A stretch of DNA of 64,000 nt from [Eubacterium] siraeum (GCA_025150425.1 CP102281.1:806001-870000), one strand, 5' to 3'. Positions 33,772 to 41,706 are shown, counted from the first letter of the stretch. Notes: a model not told the origin generated them from the sequence alone. Numbers and translations are program-made.

Positions 33772-34736
33772 GCCCTCCTTGCAAGGGCAATCCGCCTGCC
33801 GTCTTTCCTGCGGCTGTACTGGTAGCAGATACGGTTCTCGCTTAAAAATGTGGTGCGGTATTCATTCAGCCATTTCGTAATCACCGTGGGTATGGTTTCC
33901 GTTTCCCCCATAGCGGCTAACAGTTCCGTTGCCGTGCCTATCCATTCTTCCTTATCCCTCATAAAATCCACCAACCGAAAAAGGACATCTGGTATCGTTT
34001 CTTTCGCAAGCTGCTCCTGCGTTTTCCGCTCCACAAGCTCCCAACGGCAATCACGGAAACGCAGCGTGTATTCCTGATAAGGCGTGTCCCTGCCCGTCAC
34101 ATACAGCTTGGCGGTGTCAGACGCACGTTTCTCCTTTTCCAGAACAAAGGTAGCGTCCGCACTCCCCGTTAATCCTGTCGTCCCAGACACCTTGTTGAAC
34201 ACGTCGCTGTCATTCTGCTTTCGGATGTGGTGTACGACAATGACCGCCAGAGAGTGCCTGTCGGCAAAGTCTTTGATGAGGGAGATGTCCCCATAGTCGC
34301 TTGCATAGGCATTGTCTTTTGAAGCTGTACGGACTTTCTGCAAGGTATCAATGACAATGAGCCTGCTGTCTGGGTAATCTTTCAGATAATCTTCAAGCTG
34401 CACGATAAGACCGTCTGACAGCTTGCAGCTTGCCACGGCAAAGTGGAGCCGCCCGCTTGCTTCGTCCGTCAAACGAAATAACCTGTCCTGTATGCGGCAG
34501 AACGTGTCCTCAAGGCAGAGGTAAAGCACATCGCCCTCCATTGTCGGCATATCCCATAAAGGGATTCCCTGCGACACGCATAAGCATAGCTTCAGCATGA
34601 GCCAGCTTTTGCCTATCTTCTGTGAGCCGCAGAACAGCGATAAGCCTGTCGGGATAAGGCTGTCCACCACAAAGGATGGTTTCTCAAGCGGTTCATAAAG
34701 GAGCGTTTCGGCGTTGACTGTCTGTAACTTCTGCAT
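33711..34736 (-). CDS. RepA-like AAA ATPase (RSF1010 RepA / RecA fold)
   Basis: A 341-residue ATPase that probably unwinds or helps replicate the element. Walker A is CGSQKIGKSW, Walker B RLIVIDTLQ, and VIVVHHIRK supplies the conserved His/Arg region of RepA-type hexameric helicases. A winged-helix-like C-terminal part follows (about 245-320). The last 20 residues are encoded by an iteron copy. AAAGGAGG lies 6 bases before ATG 34736. No separate initiator or primase gene is visible. Confidence 0.82.
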   Translation of the reverse strand: MQKLQTVNAETLLYEPLEKPSFVVDSLIPTGLSLFCGSQKIGKSWLMLKLCLCVSQGIPLWDMPTMEGDVLYLCLEDTFCRIQDRLFRLTDEASGRLHFAVASCKLSDGLIVQLEDYLKDYPDSRLIVIDTLQKVRTASKDNAYASDYGDISLIKDFADRHSLAVIVVHHIRKQNDSDVFNKVSGTTGLTGSADATFVLEKEKRASDTAKLYVTGRDTPYQEYTLRFRDCRWELVERKTQEQLAKETIPDVLFRLVDFMRDKEEWIGTATELLAAMGETETIPTVITKWLNEYRTTFLSENRICYQYSRRKDGRRIALARRAGDSGDGGDSDIRIPPCYCH

Positions 34737-34779
34737 GGCTTTCCTCCTTTCGGGCGGTGTCTTTGTTTTCGTTGCACAT
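34693..34779 (-). CDS. Possible 28-residue leader peptide overlapping repA
   Basis: ATG 34779 is preceded at 9 bases by GGAGG and opens a 28-codon frame (MCNENKDTARKEESHAEVTD...) that overlaps the start of the ATPase gene by 44 bases in another frame. The good ribosome-binding site suggests translation, perhaps coupled to repA. Too short to judge by composition. Confidence 0.35.
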   Translation of the reverse strand: MCNENKDTARKEESHAEVTDSQRRNAPL

Positions 34780-34890
34780 AGGCGTTGACCTCCTTAAAAA
34801 TAGATTTACTCCCACGGAAAAAAGTGAGAGTATGTAATGCCGCCAATCCCACACAAATAAAAAACAGATTTCTTTTTCGGGCGGTGTCGG

Positions 34891-35365
34891 TCACGGTTGG
34901 AGATATTTCTTCAATTTCCGCCTTTACTTTCTCCTTTGCAATCGCAACAGATTTCTGTATTGCCGAAGCGGTGCAATGCTCCATAGCGGCGATTTGGTAA
35001 AAATTGAACTCATACTCGTAGTAGAGCAGGAAACGCCGCCTTTGTATCTCTGGAAGGCTCCCAACCGCCTTATAGAGCGTTTCATTCCGTTCTTCCTCAA
35101 CCATGCGTTCATCAAGGCTCTTAGGCACACGCAACGCCCGTCTGTAAAGGGTTTCGTCCCATACCTCGTTAAACTCCCTGTGCCGCTCGTCCCATTAGAA
35201 AAGATTCCTGTTCCTGCGCTCCATCTGCCGAAACTCCATAAAGAACTGTTCCGACACTTCCAACTCGTGGGATTTGCCCTGCCCGTCCTTAAAGCTGATA
35301 AAATACCTTGTGCCGCTTTCCGTGGATTCCTCCCGAAGCGTGTATGCCTTAACCCTGTATGCCAT
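34891..35365 (-). pseudogene. Sigma-70 region 4-like regulator, broken by a stop codon and a frameshift
   Basis: Translation starts well (ATG 35365, AGGAGG upstream) with MAYRVKAYTLREESTESGTR. It meets TAA at 35196-35194 after RRNRNLF, then continues in the same frame as WDERHREFNEVWDETLYRR through the helix-turn-helix part. Near the end a one-base insertion (ATTGAAG for ATGAAG, my reading) moves the frame; without it the protein would end KKYLQP at 34891. The interval is 3n+1 bases, in agreement. Two related intact genes lie upstream. Confidence 0.75.
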
Positions 35366-35448
35366 CCTGTTGTCCTCCTGCAAAAAATGAGTGAGGGGAT
35401 TTCCATCCCTCACCCAGTAGCCCGCAGGATGGCAGGCTGTTTTAGAAG

Positions 35449-35874
35449 CTATAAAATTTTCCGCAGCTTCTTCCGCAGATGGTCTAACCTCGCATAGATG
35501 GCACCAGTCGTCAAATGCACAAGCGGGGCAATCTCCTTTGTGGAATACCCCTGCATTTTCAGCAGGACGATTTTCAAGGTACGCCCGTCCACCGTGACTA
35601 ATACTTGATAGAGATTTTCGCTCTCAATCTCTTCCAGTAACTCCGCAACCGTACCCACTTCCGCCTGCCGCTCCCTGCCTGCCATGTCCTCAAGATATTC
35701 CGCAACGTCATTCGTCCATCGGTAAAACCGCCTGTTGGAATTGAAGTCTGCCCTGTCCGCCATGCGTATCTGCTCAATGGTCGCTTCATCAACGCCGCAC
35801 TCACGCAGCAGCTTTTCCTCCGCTTCTTTCCAGATACGCCATTTCCTGTCCTCCCGTCCGTGGTTGTATGCCAT
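35449..35874 (-). CDS. Sigma-like helix-turn-helix regulator of the element
   Basis: A 141-residue protein. The C-terminal third, IVLLKMQGYSTKEIAPLVHLTTGAIYARLDHLRKKLRKI, is a sigma-70 region 4-type helix-turn-helix. The N-terminal part is acidic/basic helical and lacks a clear region 2. ATG 35874 is preceded by GGAGGAAGT; the frame is open a little further to 35889. Such small regulators are usual in Firmicutes mobile elements and may control transfer genes. Confidence 0.78.
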   Translation of the reverse strand: MAYNHGREDRKWRIWKEAEEKLLRECGVDEATIEQIRMADRADFNSNRRFYRWTNDVAEYLEDMAGRERQAEVGTVAELLEEIESENLYQVLVTVDGRTLKIVLLKMQGYSTKEIAPLVHLTTGAIYARLDHLRKKLRKIL

Positions 35875-35968
35875 TCTTACTTCCTCCAATCAGAATTGAT
35901 TGAGAGGGCAGAGAAAAGCCCCCTCATCTTCCCAAAGGAAAAAACAAGGGGGCTGAACGCCTTAAATT

Positions 35969-36481
35969 TTAATTTTCTATTATCTTTCTTAGTTTTATTA
36001 GGATTCTGGCTTTGCGTTTGTTTACAACGCTCTGGGTTATGCCCAACCTCGCCCCGACTTCACGCTCGGAAAGTCCGTCAAAAAAGATTGCCTGTATCAG
36101 CTCCTGTTCACTATCCGACAGCAAAGGCAGGGCGGCTTTCAGCCTGTCCACCATGACCGCATTGACAACGGTTTCTGCAATGTCCACCGCTTCATCAGTG
36201 ATAAAGTCCAGAGGATTCCCCTCGCTGTCCGTAAATCCGTCGAGAGATAGCAGTCTATTCTTTGTATCTAATTTTTGCAGATAACGCCACCGTTCCTTGT
36301 CACGGTAGAAGTCTGTGTATTGCTCCCTCACGACTTCAAGCAGACAGCCTTGAATGGGGATAAACAGCTTGTCCATATAGGTCTGGTCGGATTCCCTGCA
36401 ACGGCAGAACTCCGTGTAGGATAATTCCACATAGCCGCCACTTTCTCTGATATATACCTTTCTTGGTGCATATTTCACCAT
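35969..36481 (-). CDS. Sigma-70-like regulator of the element
   Basis: A 170-residue protein beginning MVKYAPRKVYIRESGGYVEL. Its C-terminal region has LPLLSDSEQELIQAIFFDGLSEREVGARLG and then SQSVVNKRKARILIKLRK, a region 4-type helix-turn-helix. ATG 36481 follows GGGAGGTATT. It is the first gene of the minus-strand group that runs to the recombinase. No region 2 is visible, so it may be a regulator rather than a true sigma factor. Confidence 0.8.
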   Translation of the reverse strand: MVKYAPRKVYIRESGGYVELSYTEFCRCRESDQTYMDKLFIPIQGCLLEVVREQYTDFYRDKERWRYLQKLDTKNRLLSLDGFTDSEGNPLDFITDEAVDIAETVVNAVMVDRLKAALPLLSDSEQELIQAIFFDGLSEREVGARLGITQSVVNKRKARILIKLRKIIEN

Positions 36482-36489
36482 AAATACCT

Positions 36490-36920
36490 CCCATCTGAAT
36501 TTTTGAAATGTAAAAAATCCAGATGGAGAGGCGGAGAACGACACCGCATATCAGAAACAGCCCTACGGCACTTTCCAACAAAAATCGACAAAAGAAAAAC
36601 CGCAAAGGCTCTGTGACCTTTACGGTTATAGGAAATAGTAATTCTATTGTATGGAGATTGTACTTCTACTTTCAAGGTGAGAAGTACCGTTGCACTGGCA
36701 GAAATTTTTTTAACTGGTTTCCTGCCGTTCTCTGATATGCTATGTATTGATAAATTTTGCTTCGTATGAGCAGATAGATAACTGCCCGAAAAAAGGACAT
36801 AAAAAAATCCCTCCAAATTTAAAAACAAATTCAGAGGGTAATTTAGGGTATAACAAAATAACCCACCCGAATATCGTTTTTTTTATTTGGTGAGTTTGTT
36901 CTTTCAAATACGAAACAAAA
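36490..36920. other. Gap between sigma-like gene and KTR gene
   Basis: No credible gene. A hairpin CCCTC-AATTT / AAATT-GAGGG lies at about 36811-36838. The stretch is AT-rich and probably holds the promoter of the minus-strand sigma-like gene, but I cannot fix its boxes. Confidence 0.4.
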
Positions 36921-36963
36921 AGAGCCGATGATTCGTGAATTGTTCCACAATTTCATCGGCTCT
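36917..36963 (-). terminator. Terminator of the tet(O)-KTR transcript
   Basis: Arms AGAGCCGATGA (36921-36931) and TCATCGGCTCT (36953-36963), with a 21-base loop, are followed on the minus strand by TTTTGTTTCG. Confidence 0.75.
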
Positions 36964-36968
36964 GCGTC

Positions 36969-37139
36969 TTAAGCGTCTGGCTCTTTGATGACAGTTATCT
37001 TCAAGTTGTCAACTTTAATCAATCTTTCTTGTCTGCATTTTGGACAATAAAGGGGATAATTCTCCAAAACAGTGTCCTTCCTAATTTTATTACGGGTTTT
37101 GCTCCCACAAACAGGACACAATATCCATTCGCATTTCAT
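36969..37139 (-). CDS. Cysteine-rich KTR-domain protein
   Basis: A 56-residue zinc-ribbon protein with CPVC and CPKC pairs; the first is followed by GSKTRNKIR, the K-T-R motif that names the family. It begins MKCEWILCPVCG at ATG 37139. Genes of this family are commonly found next to tetracycline-resistance genes of the ribosomal protection type in Firmicutes and Bacteroidetes elements. It lies 54 bases downstream of tet(O) on the same strand, before the shared terminator. Function unknown. Confidence 0.88.
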   Translation of the reverse strand: MKCEWILCPVCGSKTRNKIRKDTVLENYPLYCPKCRQERLIKVDNLKITVIKEPDA

Positions 37140-37193
37140 CATAATTAGTCTCTAATCCTTTCAAATCTCATTTTATATGACTTTTGCAAGCTG

Positions 37194-39113
37194 TTAAGCT
37201 AACTTGTGGAACATATGCCGAACCTTATCTATACGGCTATTCGGGCGGCGGGGTTGGCAAATAAATTTACCAATAGCTGGCTGGTATCCTTTTAACTCTG
37301 TCAAGCAGACTCCCTGCCCATTTGTGAAATAAGTTAAATCGTTCCTGTATTCTTGAATACATCTAGCAGGGATTTCTCCTTTCAGAATGACCTCGTCATT
37401 CTTTATCTGAGTACTTACAATATCTGCACAATACCTTGGAGCATCATGATACGCCCGTGAGAGATATTCCTGCGGTGCATAAATTTCAAAGTGGAGATAT
37501 GGCTCTAATAGTTCTGTCCCTGCTTTTTTTAAAGCCTGCTCCAATACGATAGGGGAAAGCAGCCGAAAGTCTGCGGGGGTACTTACAGGACTATAATACA
37601 ATCCATATTCAAAACAGATTTTACAGTCTGTCACTTTCCATCCATACAGCCCCTGCTCGCAGCCATAAAGAACCCCCTCCATAACCGCATTTTGGAACGA
37701 TTGATTTAAATATCCAAGTGAAACTCTGCTTTCATACTGCACTCCGCTTCCAATAGGGAGCGGCTCTATGGACAACCCGACAGAAGCCCAGAAAGGATTT
37801 GGCGGGACTTCTATGTGGATGGTATATTCTGCTTTTCTAAGCGGTCTTTCCATATATATAACAGTAGGCTCTTTTATTTCTGCCTCCACATGATATTTTT
37901 CCTCAAGGATGGCACAAATGACTTCCATCTGCACATTCCCCAAAAAAGAAAGTATAATCTCATGCGTTGTAGTATCCACATAATATTTTAAAAGAGGGTC
38001 GCCATCTGAAATTTCTGTAAGTGCCCCAAGCAATATTTCCCGCTGTTCAGATTTCTTTACTGCAATCGTTGTTTGGAGCATAGGGAGAGGATTTTCAATA
38101 AATTTTCTCTGCGGCAACAGTATTTCGTTCCCCAAAATACTGTTTAGCTGCAAAACATCATTTGGTAAAATTACAATATCACCAGAGCAGGCTGTATCGG
38201 ATGAATATAATTCACCGTTTGTCGGAACATACATCTCTGTGATTTTTATTTTCTCTTTTTCAGATATTCTAATAACATCCCTCAAATGCAATGTTCCGCT
38301 ATATATACGCACATAAACAAAACGCCGCCTTTTCTCTGAATATTCAATCTTAAAAACCTGCCCGCATAGTTCAGATTGACCTTCAGGCGTTGATGAATAA
38401 AATTTACTGGCAATTACTTCTATAAGCTGCCGAATCCCCAGATTGTTTTTAGCGCTTCCGTGATAAACGGGAAATAACGTTCCGTTTTGGAATCTCCTGT
38501 TTTCTTCCTGTTCCAGTTCTGACATTTTAAACGGTTTCCCTGACATATATTTCTCTAATAGTTCATCGTTTCCCATAATTACCGCATCCCACTGTTCCAT
38601 ATCGTCATTGTCCGTTACATTTATATGGGGATGCTGCCCAACCTTTTGCTTCACTATAATTTCCGAAGAAAGCTTTGCTTTCATTTCCCGATATACCATT
38701 GGCAAATCAATCCCCTCTTGGTCAATTTTATTGATGAAAAAAATTGTCGGAATCTTCATTATCTGTAGTGCATGAAACAGTATACGGGTCTGTGCCTGTA
38801 TGCCATCCTTTGCAGAAACTAATAATACTGCTCCGTCTAATACGGATAAAGAACGGTATACTTCCGCCAAAAAATCCATATGGCCTGGCGTATCTATAAT
38901 GTTGACTTTTACATCCTCCCACTGAAAAGATGTCACTGCTGTCTGGATAGTGATTCCCCTTTGACGCTCCAAATTCATTGTATCTGTCCTTGTTGTGCCT
39001 TCATCTACGCTCCCTAGTTCTGCAATTGCACCACTGGTATACAATAAACTTTCCGTTAATGTTGTCTTTCCTGCGTCAACGTGAGCCAGAATGCCTAAGT
39101 TAATTATTTTCAT
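37194..39113 (-). CDS. tet(O): Tetracycline resistance ribosomal protection protein Tet(O)
   Basis: EF-G-like GTPase that releases tetracycline from the ribosome, 639 aa, the exact length of Tet(O) and Tet(W). [14 protein letters not shown] is the G1 box, DTPGHMDF G3 and NKIDQ G4. Residues 1-450 are of Tet(O) type as I remember it ([33 protein letters not shown]) and differ clearly from Tet(W). The C-terminal 150 residues are nearly the same in both, so a small mosaic segment there cannot be excluded. The leader carries the tet(M)/tet(O)-type attenuator. GGAGGAAAATCAC precedes the ATG. Confidence 0.95.
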   Translation of the reverse strand: MKIINLGILAHVDAGKTTLTESLLYTSGAIAELGSVDEGTTRTDTMNLERQRGITIQTAVTSFQWEDVKVNIIDTPGHMDFLAEVYRSLSVLDGAVLLVSAKDGIQAQTRILFHALQIMKIPTIFFINKIDQEGIDLPMVYREMKAKLSSEIIVKQKVGQHPHINVTDNDDMEQWDAVIMGNDELLEKYMSGKPFKMSELEQEENRRFQNGTLFPVYHGSAKNNLGIRQLIEVIASKFYSSTPEGQSELCGQVFKIEYSEKRRRFVYVRIYSGTLHLRDVIRISEKEKIKITEMYVPTNGELYSSDTACSGDIVILPNDVLQLNSILGNEILLPQRKFIENPLPMLQTTIAVKKSEQREILLGALTEISDGDPLLKYYVDTTTHEIILSFLGNVQMEVICAILEEKYHVEAEIKEPTVIYMERPLRKAEYTIHIEVPPNPFWASVGLSIEPLPIGSGVQYESRVSLGYLNQSFQNAVMEGVLYGCEQGLYGWKVTDCKICFEYGLYYSPVSTPADFRLLSPIVLEQALKKAGTELLEPYLHFEIYAPQEYLSRAYHDAPRYCADIVSTQIKNDEVILKGEIPARCIQEYRNDLTYFTNGQGVCLTELKGYQPAIGKFICQPRRPNSRIDKVRHMFHKLA

Positions 39114-39154
39114 GTGATTTTCCTCCTATCAACACCCAAAAAAGGGCATAAAAA

Positions 39155-39262
39155 TACCCAGTGATAAATACTCCTATCACTGGGTAAATAACTCCAATAG
39201 CCCCAAAACACTTATATGTTTTCGGGCATATAAAATTACATGATAAAAGTATTCTTAAACTG
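39155..39262 (-). promoter_or_regulatory. tet(O) transcription attenuator
   Basis: A 12-bp stem TACCCAGTGATA / TATCACTGGGTA (39155-39166, 39175-39186) followed on the minus strand by TTTTTATG forms a terminator 40 bases before tet(O). Upstream, TATTCTTAAACTG at 39250-39262 can pair with CAGTTTATTTAAGAATA at 39334-39350, giving the alternative fold. This is the arrangement known for tet(M) and tet(O) leaders. Confidence 0.85.
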
Positions 39263-39337
39263 GGTACAAAAAACTAAGCCCCATATTAAAAGTGAAACGG
39301 GACTGCTACTTTTTGTTCCCACTATCAAATTGACAGT

Positions 39338-39361
39338 TTATTTAAGAATACCTTGCCGCAT
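39338..39361 (-). CDS. tet(O) leader peptide
   Basis: Seven codons, MRQGILK, beginning at ATG 39361, with AAGGAG about 8 bases upstream. It overlaps the upstream arm of the attenuator, so ribosome stalling or speed under tetracycline can alter folding. The same peptide is present in tet(M)-type leaders. Confidence 0.7.
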   Translation of the reverse strand: MRQGILK

Positions 39362-39393
39362 ATTTATTAACTCCTTGTATAATACTGAATCTA

Positions 39394-39422
39394 ATTATAT
39401 TCCTTAACCCTTTATTTGTCAA
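39394..39422 (-). promoter_or_regulatory. tet(O) promoter
   Basis: On the minus strand TTGACA (39417-39422) and TATAAT (39394-39399) with a 17-base spacer, a full consensus match. Confidence 0.9.
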
Positions 39423-39479
39423 GCTGACAAACTAAAGCAGAAAAAGCGGCAGGATTTCCCCCTGCCACTAATCATCTGT

Positions 39480-39854
39480 TTATGCAAAAATAATTTCCTT
39501 TTCCACAATCTCCCTCGCACAAGCCCTTATGTTATTGAGGCATCCTGTCCATTCTAAGGCGTTTTCTGCCTTTAGCTGTTCCGTTATGCCCTGTGCCTGT
39601 TTCATACCCTCTATGAGCCTTTCAAAGCGTTCCTGTGCCTGTCTGTTGATGTCGGCAAGGTAGGCGTTTAGCCTGCCGCTTGTAAGAAGATTGGTGTATG
39701 TAACTTTACGGTACTGTTTTAGATAATCTAAATGCCGTTGCCCCCAGATGCCTATTGCCTGTTCTTCTTCGGCGGGTACAGTTAAGCACGGTATCAAATA
39801 ATCCCCTTGCCTTTCGTATTTGCCGCCCAGTTCCTCAAATAATGATTTTGCCAT
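39480..39854 (-). CDS. TnpV family transposon protein
   Basis: A 124-residue protein of the TnpV family found at the end of Tn4451-like elements. The core is GIWGQRHLDYLKQYRKVTY, LTSGRLNAYLADINRQAQERFERL and ITEQLKAENALEWTGCLNNI. A paralogue with the same three blocks is at 40959-41258. ATG 39854 follows GGAGGTAAC at 39860-39868; part of that sequence lies at the element junction. Its role in the elements is not established. Confidence 0.88.
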   Translation of the reverse strand: MAKSLFEELGGKYERQGDYLIPCLTVPAEEEQAIGIWGQRHLDYLKQYRKVTYTNLLTSGRLNAYLADINRQAQERFERLIEGMKQAQGITEQLKAENALEWTGCLNNIRACAREIVEKEIIFA

Positions 39855-39864
39855 TGTCTGTTAC

Positions 39865-40508
39865 CTCCACATTCTTTTTTATTTTGAATGTCCGCAAAAT
39901 CCGTCCTACATCGCTTAAATCATCAGCTGAGTTAATTGTATAATTATAGTTTTTGATCTTGCTTCTTACTTGAAGCAGAAGACTTATAATTTCTGGTTTG
40001 TTAAGAGCTTTGACGTTATTAATGTATGTAAATAATTCATCATCGGATTGGTTTAATAAAACACCTGCAGGGATTTGATTACTTTTGTACGCAATATCGG
40101 TTTGAACGAAAGACCCTTCTCTTAGATCTAAAACAATATTTCTGAAACCATCATCATTTGTATACGCTTTATAGTTAGTTGTTAAACGTTGCTGTCCATC
40201 AACCACGGATAACTGACCACGTTCAATATTATTTATAATTTCTCGATCAATGAATGAAACCTGTGGAACGTATTCTTGAGTATTATTGATAACGTTCATG
40301 GAAATAGGTGATACAGGTGCTTTGCCTAACAATTGATAATTCAGCAAAGCAATACACTTAGTAAGAGTCCAACTTAAATCACGCTGATATAAGGGAAGCG
40401 AAATAGCTTGTTTGGAAATCTTATCGCACATATCAAAAATAGACATTTGTGTACTTTTTTGGTAGGGTTCATATCTGCTGCTAAACGCAATTTGTCATTA
40501 GTTTTCAT
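39865..40508 (-). pseudogene. 5' fragment of a DUF262 gene, frameshifted and cut off by the tet(O) element
   Basis: AAGGAGG (40515-40521) and ATG 40508 open MKTNDKLRLAADMNPTKK, which then needs one extra base in the A6 run at 40455-40460 to continue into STQMSIFDMCDKI and the long frame that follows. That frame has LPLYQRDLSWTLTKC and VVDGQQRLTT, the DUF262/GmrS signatures (YQRxxxW and DGQQRLTT). It reaches KIKKNV at the junction; the further residues come from tnpV leader DNA. The remainder is at 28346-28909. DUF262 proteins include GmrSD-type modified-DNA restriction enzymes, so a defence role of the intact gene is possible. Confidence 0.78.
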
Positions 40509-40528
40509 AATTAACCTCCTTGATTGAG

Positions 40529-40548
40529 AGCTGCTATAATTAGCAGCT
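40529..40548. promoter_or_regulatory. 20-bp palindrome in the DUF262 leader
   Basis: AGCTGCTA-TAAT-TAGCAGCT is perfect and sits between the promoter and the ribosome-binding site on the minus strand. It could be an operator for an autoregulator or a leader hairpin. Confidence 0.5.
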
Positions 40549-40564
40549 TCTTGATTTTTGATTA

Positions 40565-40593
40565 ATTATATCACAATATGCTGTGTTTGTCAA
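40565..40593 (-). promoter_or_regulatory. Promoter of the DUF262 gene
   Basis: On the minus strand TTGACA (40588-40593) and TATAAT (40565-40570), spacer 17. A full-consensus promoter for a gene that is now broken. Confidence 0.85.
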
Positions 40594-40631
40594 GTGCTGC
40601 TTGATTTTTCTTCATTGCCATAAAATTTAAA

Positions 40632-40664
40632 AAGCTATCAGATTTTCAAAAAATCTGATAGCTT
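40632..40664. terminator. Bidirectional hairpin at island end, copy 1
   Basis: Perfect 15-bp stem AAGCTATCAGATTTT / AAAATCTGATAGCTT with a 3-base loop. The hairpin and the next 30 bases recur at 42314-42380 with few changes. No gene is visible between here and 40904. Confidence 0.8.
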
Positions 40665-40746
40665 TTACTTTTACGATAATCAAATAATATTGCCTTCAGC
40701 AACCGTAAACGGGAAAACTCACATATTTACGCTGTTCTAAAAAGGG

Positions 40747-40760
40747 TTATTCCCACTCGA
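40747..40760. other. Middle guaA-tail-like att site
   Basis: TTATTCCCACTCGA; contains the ten bases ATTCCCACTC found at the end of guaA (42454-42463), in the same orientation and at a similar distance (about 85-100 bases) from the hairpin to its left. Confidence 0.55.
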
Positions 40761-40904
40761 GTCAAATGATTGTTTTGGAGATGTTTTTCTGTGATAAACT
40801 ATACCGTATCGTCCGATTTGCGCCGATTTTTGAAAAAATAACGGGGAATAATTACCGTGTCCGAGAGATTTTGTCGCCATTTCGTCGTCAAGCAAAACGT
40901 ACAT

Positions 40905-40933
40905 TTGTGTTTTTCTTTGTTTTGATGTAAAAT
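40905..40933 (+). promoter_or_regulatory. Promoter of the TnpV-like gene
   Basis: TTGTGT (40905-40910) and TAAAAT (40928-40933), spacer 17, about 25 bases before the ATG. Confidence 0.55.
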
Positions 40934-40958
40934 CAGATTAGCAAAGGAGGTTTGCTAT

Positions 40959-41258
40959 ATGAAAGATGAATTTATATCAAGAGTAGGTCTGTGGGGACAA
41001 AGACATTATAACTTTCTGAAAAAGAATAACCCGGCAGTTATCAATGTAATGCGGTTAAACGGTACTCTTGAGCAGTATCTAACCGATCTCGAGCGAAACG
41101 CGCAGAAAATGTTTGAACTGATGACGAAACAGTATGCTGAACTTGGAGGTATTACCGAAGAACTCAAAGCAGAAAATCAAATGGAATGGGTTCGGCAGAT
41201 GAACAGCATTAAAGCAAGGGTAATCTATGTTGTAAATGCCGAACTGATTTATATCTGA
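40959..41258 (+). CDS. TnpV-like protein (second copy, opposite strand)
   Basis: A 99-residue relative of the TnpV at 39480. It shares LWGQRHYNFLKK, LNGTLEQYLTDLERNAQKMFEL and ITEELKAENQMEWVRQMNSI but lacks the first 25 residues. AAAGGAGG precedes ATG 40959. Its codon and base use are nearer to the host than those of the neighbours in the element. It lies outside the tet(O) element and may be left from an earlier Tn4451-like insertion. Confidence 0.85.
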   Translation: MKDEFISRVGLWGQRHYNFLKKNNPAVINVMRLNGTLEQYLTDLERNAQKMFELMTKQYAELGGITEELKAENQMEWVRQMNSIKARVIYVVNAELIYI

Positions 41259-41286
41259 AAAAGCGGGGCTTCGGCTCCGCTTTTTG
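41258..41286 (+). terminator. Terminator after the TnpV-like gene
   Basis: AAAAAGCGGGGC-TTCG-GCTCCGCTTTTT: a 12-bp stem with one mismatch and a TTCG tetraloop, followed by T residues. Confidence 0.88.
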
Positions 41287-41406
41287 CGTATTCAAAGCGT
41301 TTGGTGGAAAATAGTGCTCACTATTTTCTGTAAATACTTGATTTTTCGTAGAAAATATTGTAAAATAAATTCAGATAACGCTGCTGATTATGGAAGGTAC
41401 ATTGGA

Positions 41407-41706
41407 ATGAAGCGACCGAATTATCTAAACCAAATACGAAATATAATAGCAAAGGCTGAAAACGGTGTTTCAATGTATGCAGACCCTCGCAAGGGAACGG
41501 ATGCCGCCGAGCTTTCGGAAATGCTTAATGCGTGGGCTGAACAATCGGAGAAATATCATAACGGCGACATTAACCGTGACGAATATGACAAGTGGCGCTA
41601 CAATTATCCAAAGTACGATGAAACTTCCGGTTTTGTAAAAGTGCCGTCACAGAATTTCAGCGATGCTATGGTTGAGTCTTTCAAAGACAGACTGAAAGAT
41701 ATGTGA
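41407..41706 (+). CDS. Unknown small island protein
   Basis: A 99-residue soluble, acidic protein beginning MKRPNYLNQIRNIIAKAEN, with no membrane segment or cysteine. ATG 41407 follows GGAAGG by 9 bases; the frame stays open upstream to 41284 over terminator DNA, which I do not count. It is helical in the first two thirds and ends in a Lys/Asp-rich tail. Its stop is only 9 bases from the next gene, whose ribosome-binding site overlaps its end, so the two are a coupled pair. I do not recognise the family. Confidence 0.65.
   Translation: MKRPNYLNQIRNIIAKAENGVSMYADPRKGTDAAELSEMLNAWAEQSEKYHNGDINRDEYDKWRYNYPKYDETSGFVKVPSQNFSDAMVESFKDRLKDM

Larger units (their letters stand above)
28906..39867. 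mobile_element. Tn4451-like mobilizable element carrying tet(O), about 10.96 kb
   Basis: Bounded by a large serine recombinase gene at the left end and tnpV at the right end, the layout of TnpX/TnpV elements. CCTC (GAGG on the minus strand) occurs at both junctions (28906-28909 and 39864-39867); removing the DNA between restores one DUF262 frame. With this junction the circular form would keep the recombinase stop codon and give tnpV a GAGGT ribosome-binding site. An AC dinucleotide a few bases away is also in frame, so the core is known only to within about 5 bases. All cargo genes read on the minus strand. Confidence 0.75.

Noticed and set aside
37194-39113. tet(O) considered as elongation factor G or tet(W)
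   Set aside because: Length, the attenuator leader and N-terminal sequence fit Tet(O); Tet(W) differs clearly in the first 450 residues, and EF-G is longer.
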